This document shows, in pieces, positions 42,020 to 49,840 of a DNA stretch of 64,000 nucleotides (positions within the stretch are counted from its first letter, which is position 1; every line of letters begins with the position of its first letter). The position numbers and the translations under genes are program-made. Below the pieces are notes generated by a model. It was not told the DNA's origin and did no database searches. It saw nothing but the letters and a program-made list of their open reading frames with translations. Source of the stretch: Promicromonospora panici (lineage in GTDB: Bacteria; Actinomycetota; Actinomycetes; Actinomycetales; Cellulomonadaceae); assembly GCF_900608595.1 (NCBI RefSeq), contig NZ_UWYY01000022.1, positions 54,818 to 118,817 of the forward strand, read 5' to 3'.

Positions 42020-42690
42020 TCAGCGCGCAAGGGCGACGAGGCTGCTCATGCTGTCCGTGATCGCGTCGGCTCTCGCGTCGCGCAGTTCGACTCCGCGCTT
42101 CGATTCTTGGCGTAACCGATGGATCGGACGCCGACTGCTCGTGCGACTTCGATGTCTGACACGGAATCACCGATGAGTACCGTGGCGGCTGGCTTGGTGG
42201 CAGTGATCTGCAGGGCGCGGTTGATGGTGTGCGGGTGCGGCTTCATGAGGTCGGGGCGGTGAACTGGGCGGCCGACTATGTCCCGCACGTAGCGAGTCAG
42301 GTCCCACCGTTCGAGGTAGATCCGGCCGGCGTCGGCGGCGTTGTTGGTGACGATCAGGACGGGGACGCCGTTCGTGTCGAGCGCACGGAGAAGTTCGTGT
42401 GCTCCAGGGGTCGGCGCGCACGAACGGGCTGCCTCAACCTCGGCGGCGTGGCATGCGGCTTCGACATCGGGCAGGGCTTCTGCGGCATGAGCCCCGGCCC
42501 AGCGGATGACTGCGAGGTGATCAGACGTAGCGTGAATTTCGCCCGTGTCGATTCCGTGTACGGCGAGAGCTGCACGACCGGCGTCGGCGGCATGCATGTT
42601 CGCGGGCGCGGGCATGAGAGGTGTGACCGGGCCGTCGAAGTCGAGGAGGAGCGCGCGGGCGGATCCGAGCACGACGGTTGGATCAGTCAC
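42020..42690 (-). pseudogene. HAD superfamily phosphatase with a 3' frameshift
   Basis: Motif I is LLLDFDGPVTPL, motif II LIVTNNA, the Lys/Pro motif RPDLMKPHP and motif IV LIGDSVSDIEVARAVG, so the catalytic core (first about 195 residues) is complete. After GYAKNR the open frame runs into an unrelated tail and stops at 42046. In another frame from about 42100, VELRDARADAITDSM and SSLVALAR end at 42020, exactly what the HAD C-terminus should look like. A one-base indel near 42084-42108 is inferred. The protein may still work, because only the last helix is altered. Confidence 0.7.
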
Positions 42691-42786
42691 CGGAGAACCT
42701 GCGTCACATCGCCGCCAGGAAGCGCTAGGCCGAACGGCACATGCAGCAAGCCGACAACGACGGGTTCGACGCCCTGGACTAAATGA

Positions 42787-44061
42787 TCACTGACGACGCA
42801 ACACTCCGGCACCACTTGACTCGGTCGGAGAGGTGAACGAGTGGACGACGTCGCCCAGGGACCTATGGAAGGTCGGGAAGGTCTTCTTCACGCACCCTGG
42901 GTTGTCGAGCGTCATGCCAGGCGTCCGCAGGCCCGCGACGCTGAAGGCCATGGCGATCCGGTGGTCGTCAAAACAGCGGATCTGGGTCGGGTGCGGCGTG
43001 GCCGGCTGGATCTCGATCCAGTCGGGTCCGGTCTCGACCTGGACCCCCATCGCGCGCAGGTTCGTGGCGCAGGCATCGAGCCGGTCGCATTCCTTGACCC
43101 GGGTGTTGGCCACATCGACGATCCGCGTGGGGCCTTCGGCGAAGGGTGCGATTGCCGCCAGCGTGGGCATCGTGTCCGAGATATCGCGCATGTTCACGGT
43201 AATCCCGCTGAGCCTGCCTTTGCCTCTGACCGTCGTCGCCGTGGCGCCCTTGTCGACGCTGGCGCCCATGCGTGCGAGGACGTCTACGAACTCGAGGTCG
43301 CCCTGCAACGCATCGACCCCGAGACCGGGCACGGTGACCGACTCTCCCAACAGTGCCGCTGCCGCGAAGAAGTAGCTTGCCGACGACGCGTCCGGCTCGA
43401 TCTCGTAGCGCCGTGCCGTGTAGGTTCCCGGTTCGACGCGGTACGTGCGCCCGGACTGGGTGACCTCGACGCCGAACGCGCGCATCATCGCCGTCGTGAT
43501 CGCGACATACGGCTGCGAGACAAGGTCGGTGACCTCGACGGTCAACCCGTTTCGCATCAACGGCCCGGCCAGCAGCAGCGCCGTGAGGAACTGCGACGAG
43601 GCCCCTGCGTCCAGGCGGACCGAGCCACCGACGAGCCCGACGGCGTTCACGGTCAGGGGATGGTAGTCGGGCTCACCACCGAATTCCAGGTCCGCCCCTA
43701 GCTGTCGGAGCGCCTGAGTGAGGGGCGCCATCGGACGCCGACGCATCTGGGCGGAGGCGTCGAAGGCGTACCGGCCGTGACCGGTTGCTGCCAGCGACGG
43801 CAGGAAGCGCGACGTCGTCGCGCCGTCGCGGGTGAACACCTCGGCCGTCTCGCGCGGCGGCCCAGCCGGCGTTCCACCGATCACCCATTCCGACGTGTCC
43901 TGCTCGACCGGGTACCCGAGCAGCCGCAGTCCCTCGACGAACGCCTCTGTGTCGTCCGAGACCAGCGGGTTCACCAGCGTCGAGTCACCATCCGCCGCCG
44001 CGGCGAGGAAGAGCGCACGCGCCGTCATGGACTTCGAACCAGGGATCTCGACCACAGTCAC
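42787..44061 (-). CDS. aroA: 3-phosphoshikimate 1-carboxyvinyltransferase (EPSP synthase)
   Basis: 424 residues. The N-terminal PGSKSMTARALFLAAAADG contains the shikimate-3-phosphate-binding Lys/Ser; RDGATTSRFLPSLAA, DASAQMRRRPM, DAGASSQFLTALLLAGP and the C-terminal DDHRIAMAF complete the EPSPS pattern. The active-site segment RDGATTSRFL differs from the usual NAGTAMR, which is a glyphosate-relevant position in other enzymes; that is known for the family, not shown here. GTG at 44061 has TACCGT six bases upstream (leaderless). It is not near other shikimate genes and may be a second copy in the genome. Confidence 0.9.
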   Translation of the reverse strand: MTVVEIPGSKSMTARALFLAAAADGDSTLVNPLVSDDTEAFVEGLRLLGYPVEQDTSEWVIGGTPAGPPRETAEVFTRDGATTSRFLPSLAATGHGRYAFDASAQMRRRPMAPLTQALRQLGADLEFGGEPDYHPLTVNAVGLVGGSVRLDAGASSQFLTALLLAGPLMRNGLTVEVTDLVSQPYVAITTAMMRAFGVEVTQSGRTYRVEPGTYTARRYEIEPDASSASYFFAAAALLGESVTVPGLGVDALQGDLEFVDVLARMGASVDKGATATTVRGKGRLSGITVNMRDISDTMPTLAAIAPFAEGPTRIVDVANTRVKECDRLDACATNLRAMGVQVETGPDWIEIQPATPHPTQIRCFDDHRIAMAFSVAGLRTPGMTLDNPGCVKKTFPTFHRSLGDVVHSFTSPTESSGAGVLRRQ

Positions 44062-44067
44062 GCCCCG

Positions 44068-44073
44068 ACGGTA
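44068..44073 (-). promoter_or_regulatory. -10 hexamer of a leaderless promoter (aroA)
   Basis: TACCGT on the minus strand, six bases, then GTG at 44061. Confidence 0.58.
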
Positions 44074-44109
44074 ACGGTCCCGCAGGCCATGGGCACGAAA
44101 TCTGCTGCG

Positions 44110-44130
44110 CGGCCGGCCAGAGGCCGGCCG
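44110..44130. other. Strong stem-loop in the aroA-metG gap
   Basis: Perfect 9-bp stem CGGCCGGCC/GGCCGGCCG with loop AGA. The 316-bp gap 44062-44377 between divergent aroA and metG otherwise holds a weak minus-strand open frame (44160-44378) whose C-terminus (YELVAGPFHTIEEEAVDDL) looks protein-like. That may be a gene remnant, but I cannot identify it. Confidence 0.5.
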
Positions 44131-44377
44131 ACAAGCCCTGCCCCATCGCGACACCACGGCTACGAGTTGGCTTGAGTGCTGAGGTCATCGACCGCTTCCT
44201 CCTCGATTGTGTGGAACGGACCTGCCACTAATTCGTAGCGCGGTATCTCTACGATTGGACGAGCCCAATAGCCTGAGCCCGGGCGCCTCCCAACTCTGCA
44301 TGCCTGTTCGTCGCCGTCCGGGCAGCAGTGCTTGGTGGCGATCCGTGACCAGAACCCACGATTTGGAGCATCCAGCA

Positions 44378-46099
44378 ATGGCTCGACACCTTGTCACCAG
44401 TGCGCTTCCGTACATCAACGGCATCAAGCACCTGGGGAACATGGTCGGGTCGATGCTCCCGGCCGACGTCTATGCGCGCTACTTGCGCCAGCGCGGCCAC
44501 GAGGTGCTGTACATCTGCGCCACGGACGAGCACGGCACGCCGGCGGAGCTCGCCGCGGCCAAGGCCGGCCAGCCGGTTGCCGAGTTCTGCGCGCAGGCGC
44601 ACGAGACGCAGAAGGGGATCTACGACGGCTTCGGCCTGAGGTTCGACTACTTCGGCCGCAGCTCGTCGCAGCAGAACGCGGAGATCACGCAGCACTTTGC
44701 GCGGCGCCTGCAGGAGAACGGGTTCATCGAGGAGCGCGCCATCCGGCAGGTGTACTCGCCGGTCGACGGCCGGTTCCTGCCCGACCGGTACGTCGAGGGC
44801 ACGTGCCCGCACTGCGGGTACGACAAGGCGCGCGGCGACCAGTGCGAGAACTGCACCCGCGTGCTGGACCCCACCGACCTGATCAACCCCCGCTCGGCGA
44901 TCAGCGGCTCCACCGACCTCGAGGTGCGCGAGACCAAGCACCTGTTCCTGCTCCAGTCGAAGCTGCAGGGCGAGGTCGAGGCGTGGATCGACGAGAACAG
45001 CAAGGAGTGGCCGCTGCTGTCGACGTCGATCGCGCGCAAGTGGCTCGCCGAGGGCCTGCACGACCGTGCGATCACGCGCGATCTGGAGTGGGGCGTGCCG
45101 GTCCCGGCCGACACGTGGCCGGAGCTCGCGGCCGAGGGCAAGGTCTTCTACGTCTGGTTCGACGCCCCGATCGAGTACGTCGGCGCCACGAAGGAATGGG
45201 CGGACGCCGCGGGCGCGGGCGAGACCCGCGACTGGAAGTCCTGGTGGTACGAGGCCACCGACGTGCGCTACACGCAGTTCATGGCCAAGGACAACGTCCC
45301 GTTCCACACGGTAATGTTCCCCGCCACGCAGCTCGGCGTGCGCGAGCCGTGGACGATGGTCGACTACGTCAAGGGCTTCAGCTGGCTCACCTACTACGGC
45401 GGCAAGTTCTCGACGTCGCAGCAGCGCGGGGTCTTCACGGACGCCGCCCTGGAGATCCTGCCGTCCGACTACTGGCGGTACTTCCTGATCGCGAACGCCC
45501 CGGAGTCGGACGACTCGTCGTTCACCTGGGAGCACTTCGCAGGGACCGTGAACAAGGACCTGGCCGACACGCTGGGCAACTTCGTGAACCGGGTCCTGAC
45601 GTTCTCCGCGAAGCGGTTCGGGAACACCGTTCCCGAGGGCGGCGAGCCGGGCGAGGCCGAGGCGAGGCTGGGGGCGGAGGTCGCCCGGCTCCTGGCCGAG
45701 CTCGAGGAGCACATGGAGGCCCTTCAGTACCGCAAGGCCGCGAACGCCGTGCGTGCGCTCTGGTCGGCGGGCAACGCGTACCTGGTCGAGAAGGAGCCGT
45801 GGAAGCAGGTCAAGACGGACGAGGCCGCGGCCGCCGTCACCCTGCGCACCGCGATGAACCTGATCCACCTGTACGCCGTGGTCTCCGAGCCGTTCATCCC
45901 GCAGAGCGCCGCGACGCTGCGCGGGGTGTTCGCCCTCGACGACGACACCGCCACCTGGGTCACGCCCGAGGCGGCGACCTCGCTCGACACGGTGCCCGCC
46001 GGGGCGGCGTTCACGGTGCCCCCGGTGCTGTTCGCCAAGATCAGCGACGAGGACCTGGAAGGATTCCGCGAGCGCTTCGGCGCCGGCGAGACCAACTGA
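44378..46099 (+). CDS. metG: Methionine--tRNA ligase
   Basis: 573 residues, class I synthetase. The HIGH-type motif is ALPYINGIKHLGN (residues 9-21), the zinc knuckle is CPHCGYDKARGDQCENC, and the KMSKS-type loop reads KFSTSQQRG, the variant found in a subset of MetRS. Methionine-pocket residues lie in FYVWFDAPIEYVGATKEW. The C-terminal helical anticodon domain is present but there is no tRNA-binding (Trbp111) appendix. GGAG lies about 10 nt before the ATG. It is isolated from tatD/rsmA, its usual actinobacterial neighbours, which suggests an additional copy. Confidence 0.95.
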   Translation: MARHLVTSALPYINGIKHLGNMVGSMLPADVYARYLRQRGHEVLYICATDEHGTPAELAAAKAGQPVAEFCAQAHETQKGIYDGFGLRFDYFGRSSSQQNAEITQHFARRLQENGFIEERAIRQVYSPVDGRFLPDRYVEGTCPHCGYDKARGDQCENCTRVLDPTDLINPRSAISGSTDLEVRETKHLFLLQSKLQGEVEAWIDENSKEWPLLSTSIARKWLAEGLHDRAITRDLEWGVPVPADTWPELAAEGKVFYVWFDAPIEYVGATKEWADAAGAGETRDWKSWWYEATDVRYTQFMAKDNVPFHTVMFPATQLGVREPWTMVDYVKGFSWLTYYGGKFSTSQQRGVFTDAALEILPSDYWRYFLIANAPESDDSSFTWEHFAGTVNKDLADTLGNFVNRVLTFSAKRFGNTVPEGGEPGEAEARLGAEVARLLAELEEHMEALQYRKAANAVRALWSAGNAYLVEKEPWKQVKTDEAAAAVTLRTAMNLIHLYAVVSEPFIPQSAATLRGVFALDDDTATWVTPEAATSLDTVPAGAAFTVPPVLFAKISDEDLEGFRERFGAGETN

Positions 46100-46106
46100 T
46101 CCTGTG

Positions 46107-46138
46107 GAGCGGAGCGCCCTCACCTGGGTGCTCCGCTC
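46107..46138 (+). terminator. Terminator of metG
   Basis: A 13-bp stem (perfect outer 9 bp GAGCGGAGC/GCTCCGCTC) with a six-base loop begins 8 bp after the metG stop. Confidence 0.8.
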
Positions 46139-46247
46139 AGCAGGACGACCGTAGCAACTCTCGAACGACGTTAGTCATCCGGACCTTCGTCACGAGATTG
46201 GGGTTGGAGTGGGGTAACGGCGCCCTCAGACGGTCGAGCCGGGGCCG

Positions 46248-46607
46248 TCATCTGTTCGACTCCCAGAGCGTGATCGCTTGAGAGGCCGCGGCCTCGTCGC
46301 CGAGCCGTATCGCATCAGGACAGGGGAGTGTTTCAACCTTCCCTGACCATGTCGGGTGGACCAGCGCAAAGGTGCCGTCAACCAGGCTGACGATGACGTC
46401 GTCGCTCGGCCAGAAGCGCGCCTCAACACGCACTACCTGACCGTACAGATCGTGCTCAGGGTTCAGCTCCTGCTCGATCTCGTGAAGCACTGCAGCGAAG
46501 CTCTCCTCCGCGGATGGCTCCGGGTCGTCGCTGCCCCACCACTCAGACGAGAGCTTGAGCCTTGTCACGCGGCCGATCGTGCCATACGCGTTGATCACAC
46601 CTCTCAC
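46248..46607 (-). CDS. Hypothetical protein, up to 119 residues
   Basis: Not recognised. It is an acidic soluble protein with LSSEWWGSDDPEPSAEESFAAV, VVRVEARFWPSDDVIVSLVDG and VHPTWSGKVETLP, reading like a small immunity- or SMI1-type beta-rich protein, though that is only an impression. Start is GTG at 46607 or GTG at 46568. It lies 60 bp downstream of the PIMT gene that ends the lasso operon and in the same direction, so it could be the operon's last gene. Confidence 0.55.
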   Translation of the reverse strand: MRGVINAYGTIGRVTRLKLSSEWWGSDDPEPSAEESFAAVLHEIEQELNPEHDLYGQVVRVEARFWPSDDVIVSLVDGTFALVHPTWSGKVETLPCPDAIRLGDEAAASQAITLWESNR

Positions 46608-46667
46608 TCGGTGAGGGTCTGCCCAGTTGGGACGATCGTCCGGTTCTCGGATGGGCGAATCGGCGTG

Positions 46668-47915
46668 TCACAGCTGCTCCGCCACAGGCCAGCTGAGTGT
46701 CAGCGTGCCGTGCGGGCGCGGCAGGACTGTCACGGACGGCGGCACGTCGCCGGGCTCGGTGCTGGTGGGCCACCATTGGAAGAGCGGCTCGGTGCCGCGG
46801 TGGGCGGCCCCGTACCAGGCGATCGTGTCCGCGAGATGGCGAGTGAGGCGCTTCGCGTCGGGGCCTTTGCCGATCGCGCCGACCTCGACCGTGGTGTCGG
46901 TCGCGGGGCGGCGGTGCAGGGCCGCGAACGACGCTCCATCGACCAAGGCCGGGTAGAACGACTTGTCCGAGCCGCGGTCGGCCGGATCCTCGGCCTCCAT
47001 CGAGCACGCACCCGGTTGGACCAGGAGGAAGGTGAGCAGGTCGAGCCAGATGGTGCCGTTCTCGTAGGTCACACCGGACCATGCCTCAACTGGATCGGAT
47101 GCCAGGACGTTGTCCGACACCCCGAACTGCTCCGGGACCTCGCTGGTGAACCTGAACGTGACCGGCTTGCCCGACGGGCCCGTCAGCCGGGCGGACGGAG
47201 GGTTGAACAGCCCCGTGCCCTGCAGCGGAACGAAACCGCCCGGCACGGTCGACTCCGAGATCAGCCGGCCATCCCGCTTGCGCAGTCCAATCACCCGCTG
47301 CAGTCCCGGTGCGATCCCCAAGGGGACGACCAGGATCCCGTCGGGCGCGAGCTGCTCGACCCACGTCTGAGGCAGGGACCAGGGGGAGACGGTGACCATG
47401 ATCCGGTCGAACAGACCACGGCCAAGAGGCTCGAACGCGTCGACCGTGACGATCTCGACGCGGTCTGCCAGGCCGAGACGTTCGAGGCCGGCGCGTGTGC
47501 GGGCGGTGACTCCTTCGTCGATGTCGACGCTCACCACATGGCCGCTCGGTCCGACGAGGTGGGCGAGCATCGCCGCGTTAGGGCCTCCGGACCCGATCTC
47601 CAGCACACGCTGGCCTTCCTGGATCCGGGCCTGATGCAGGTTCCCCGCGTGCATCACCGGCGCGGACAGCGAGGACAGGATCCTGCCGTCGTTACTGAAC
47701 CTCGTCTCGACGACATCGTTGATCGCATACGGCAGCTCGGCCGGAGTGCCAGCCGGTGCGAACACCTCGCGCGGAACGGCCCGGAACGCGGCCTCGATCG
47801 CAGGGTCCGTGAGAACCCCGGACTCGATGAGCTCAGCAATCATCCGCTCGCGCAAGGCATCGGAGCTCGACGCCGCTTCAGCCTGACTGCCGGTCCTCGC
47901 ATCGGTCTGCGTCAT
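46668..47915 (-). CDS. Protein-L-isoaspartate O-methyltransferase (PIMT)-type RiPP methyltransferase
   Basis: 415 residues. The PIMT core (about 20-215) shows LRERMIAELIESGVL, VPREVFAP, the S-adenosylmethionine motif VLEIGSGGPNAAMLAHLVG (about 110) and VVSVDIDEGV. The C-terminal 200 residues are the extra domain seen in RiPP-associated PIMT homologues, such as those annotated as methyltransferase, FxLD system. House-keeping PIMTs lack this extension. Lasso clusters with PIMT genes are known to make aspartimides. Its ATG (AGGGGGAAAC before it) lies inside the end of the upstream GNAT gene, overlapping 38 bp, so it belongs to the lasso operon. Confidence 0.85.
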   Translation of the reverse strand: MTQTDARTGSQAEAASSSDALRERMIAELIESGVLTDPAIEAAFRAVPREVFAPAGTPAELPYAINDVVETRFSNDGRILSSLSAPVMHAGNLHQARIQEGQRVLEIGSGGPNAAMLAHLVGPSGHVVSVDIDEGVTARTRAGLERLGLADRVEIVTVDAFEPLGRGLFDRIMVTVSPWSLPQTWVEQLAPDGILVVPLGIAPGLQRVIGLRKRDGRLISESTVPGGFVPLQGTGLFNPPSARLTGPSGKPVTFRFTSEVPEQFGVSDNVLASDPVEAWSGVTYENGTIWLDLLTFLLVQPGACSMEAEDPADRGSDKSFYPALVDGASFAALHRRPATDTTVEVGAIGKGPDAKRLTRHLADTIAWYGAAHRGTEPLFQWWPTSTEPGDVPPSVTVLPRPHGTLTLSWPVAEQL

Positions 47916-48618
47916 GTTTCCCCCTGTGAGTCAATTGCTTCGGCTGATCGATCCCGAACAGTTGGCGAACCGATGAGACACCTTCGAGCGCGATCTCGGA
48001 ACGCAGGTCGTCCGGGCGTGCGTCCCATTGCTCTCGGGTCATGCGGTAGCTGTTCTCGACGACCGAGTGTCCTTCGCGAGCGGTGATCCGCAACCCGTTT
48101 GCCGTGTACCCGAGACGACGGGACACGGCGTTCGAGGCAGGATTGTCGTCGTACGCCTCGCTGACCATCTCTGCCGCGTCGAGTCCTTCGAAGGCGAGAT
48201 GCAGCGCCATGAGCCGCATCCGGGTGCCGATGCCCTGGCCATGGTGTCGAAGCCCGAGCCAGGACCCGGTAAGTCCCGAGCGGGTCACCTGAAAGTTCTT
48301 CGCAGAGACCTGTTGCACCCCGACGATCTCGCCGTGCCTGAAGACGGCAAGCGACAGTGCCCAGTCGTCGGCTGCGGTCCGGCCACGGTTCTTCCACTGG
48401 TGGGCGAGGACGTTCCGCTTGACCTCTTCGTCGGTGCCACGGGTCCACGGCCAGGAGAACGGGGCGACCTCGGGATTGTGCACGCCATCGGCGGCGAGAC
48501 CGGCGAGCGCGAGCAGCTCGACATCGTCGGGTTGGCGCAACTCCAAGTCATCCCAACGGACGCACAGTCCAAACGTCGGCAGGACTGCGCTGAGGGCGGA
48601 CCGAGTAGGGCTCGTCAT
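47878..48618 (-). CDS. GNAT acetyltransferase in the lasso cluster (copy 1, RimJ/RimL-like)
   Basis: 246 residues. LRQPDDVELLALAG opens the RimJ/RimL-like fold; WLGLRHHGQGIGTRMRLMALHLAF is acetyl-CoA motif A with the HxGQGIG loop, and SEAYDDNPASNAVSRRLGYTA motif B. The last 30 residues are a hydrophilic tail overlapping the PIMT gene. ATGA overlap with the upstream GNAT gene. A GNAT in a lasso cluster suggests side-chain or N-terminal acetylation of the peptide, or of a self-protecting target; the five-lysine core makes the former attractive. Confidence 0.85.
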   Translation of the reverse strand: MTSPTRSALSAVLPTFGLCVRWDDLELRQPDDVELLALAGLAADGVHNPEVAPFSWPWTRGTDEEVKRNVLAHQWKNRGRTAADDWALSLAVFRHGEIVGVQQVSAKNFQVTRSGLTGSWLGLRHHGQGIGTRMRLMALHLAFEGLDAAEMVSEAYDDNPASNAVSRRLGYTANGLRITAREGHSVVENSYRMTREQWDARPDDLRSEIALEGVSSVRQLFGIDQPKQLTHRGKHDADRCEDRQSG

Positions 48619-49232
48619 AGTCGGGACTGCTGGCTACCGAGAACGGCTGCCTCGACCAGCCGCGGTCCGGTGTACTCCTCAGGGACGGCGTCCATGATGA
48701 CTTCGTCGGCGGGCTGGCCGAGCCAGGAGCCGGTGCGGCGTCGGGTGCCGACAGTGCGGAACCCGGCCTTCTCATAGGCGCGGATGGCGGCAGTGTTGTT
48801 GGCCAGGACCTCGAGGTAAACGCAGCGCAGCGCGGTGACGTGGAAGGCCCAGTCCAGAACCATCGTGGTCGCGATAGTTCCAGTGCCATGCCCGCGGTGG
48901 TCGGGGTTGCCGATGTAGATGAAGAACTCGCCGGTGCGGTAGCGGTCGTCGATGAGCAGGGATGTCATCCCGACCGGTGCCCAGGTGTCGTCGTGGTGGC
49001 GATAGATGGTGAAGCGGGTCTGGTCGGCGCTGCCTTCGAGCTGGGCTTCGAGACCGGCGCTTCGTTCGGTGAGGGACTCCGGGGCCTGCCGGGCGTAGCC
49101 GGCCATGACCGGCAGCGAGTTCTCCCAGCGCCAGTAGGTCTCGGCGAGGTCGGCGCGGAGCGGACCGAGGCCGACGCCGTCGTGGGTCAGCCACAGATCG
49201 GGGGTGGCGGTGTCGTTGATGATGAACTCCAC
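48615..49232 (-). CDS. GNAT acetyltransferase in the lasso cluster (copy 2)
   Basis: 205 residues from GTG 49232. YIGNPDHRGHGTGTIATTMVLDWAF is acetyl-CoA motif A (HRGHGTG), followed by LEVLANNTAAIRAYEKAGFRTVG (motif B). Sequence similarity to the adjacent GNAT is limited to the fold, so the two are not a recent duplicate. An in-frame TTG at 49241 would give a TTGA overlap with the B2 stop, like the other junctions of this operon, and may be the true start. Confidence 0.82.
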   Translation of the reverse strand: MEFIINDTATPDLWLTHDGVGLGPLRADLAETYWRWENSLPVMAGYARQAPESLTERSAGLEAQLEGSADQTRFTIYRHHDDTWAPVGMTSLLIDDRYRTGEFFIYIGNPDHRGHGTGTIATTMVLDWAFHVTALRCVYLEVLANNTAAIRAYEKAGFRTVGTRRRTGSWLGQPADEVIMDAVPEEYTGPRLVEAAVLGSQQSRL

Positions 49233-49237
49233 GTGGG

Positions 49238-49840
49238 TCAAGGGATGGCGAGCAGGACGGTGTAGCGGTTCGTGGTCGGCGGCTCCGCGACGGGGGAGCC
49301 ATGAGCCTGGACCCAAGCGTGGAACTGCACCGGGTCGGGCGCAACGCCATGGCACCACGTCACTCCGCGTCGACGTGCTGCGAGGACCAGGACGGCGGCG
49401 ATGGACTCCTCAAGGCACGCGACCCGGAACGGCACCCAGCGCGATGCCCAGCGGACGGCGGAGACCACGCGTTCCGCCTCGTCGGCCGGCGACGGCGTGG
49501 CGGTGAGGTTGGCCGCCGTCGTAGCGAGGCCGGTCAGCCGTGACATCGCTAGCTCGCCCGGGCCGAGCGAGCGGACCGCGAGCGTCATGACGAGCGCCGC
49601 TGCAGCAGCGACACCGTCGCGGACGGTGGGTCGCGACGTAGGGCTAGGTTCGACGTCGGCTTCATCGGTGCCGAACGACAGACCCCAGCGAGCTCCCTGG
49701 ATGACCCCGGGAGCCTGCGCCCACGCTTCGGCCGTGGTGCCGGTAGCAGCGCTGATGCGGCCGGTCGCGTAGTCGATCCGGATGGTCACGCTGTCGAACG
49801 CGCAGACCCGTACGTCAGGGGTGGCAGGTGCGGGCATCAT
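49238..49840 (-). CDS. Lasso peptide biosynthesis B2-type transglutaminase-like leader peptidase
   Basis: 200 residues. The C-terminal half is the B2 protease: nucleophile Cys142 in RVACLEESIAAVLVLAARRRG and His174 in QFHAWVQAHG; the expected third acid after the His is not obvious. The first about 45 residues (SVTIRIDYATGRISAATG then TTAEAW) resemble the strand pattern of PqqD-like RREs but are too short for a full one. No separate B1 gene is in the cluster. The protein removes the leader so that LasC can close the ring. ATGA overlap with lasC. Confidence 0.85.
   Translation of the reverse strand: MMPAPATPDVRVCAFDSVTIRIDYATGRISAATGTTAEAWAQAPGVIQGARWGLSFGTDEADVEPSPTSRPTVRDGVAAAAALVMTLAVRSLGPGELAMSRLTGLATTAANLTATPSPADEAERVVSAVRWASRWVPFRVACLEESIAAVLVLAARRRGVTWCHGVAPDPVQFHAWVQAHGSPVAEPPTTNRYTVLLAIP

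Noticed and set aside
44160..44378. 72-codon minus-strand gene between aroA and metG
   Set aside because: Only its last third looks protein-like and it overlaps the metG start; kept as a possible remnant, not as a gene.
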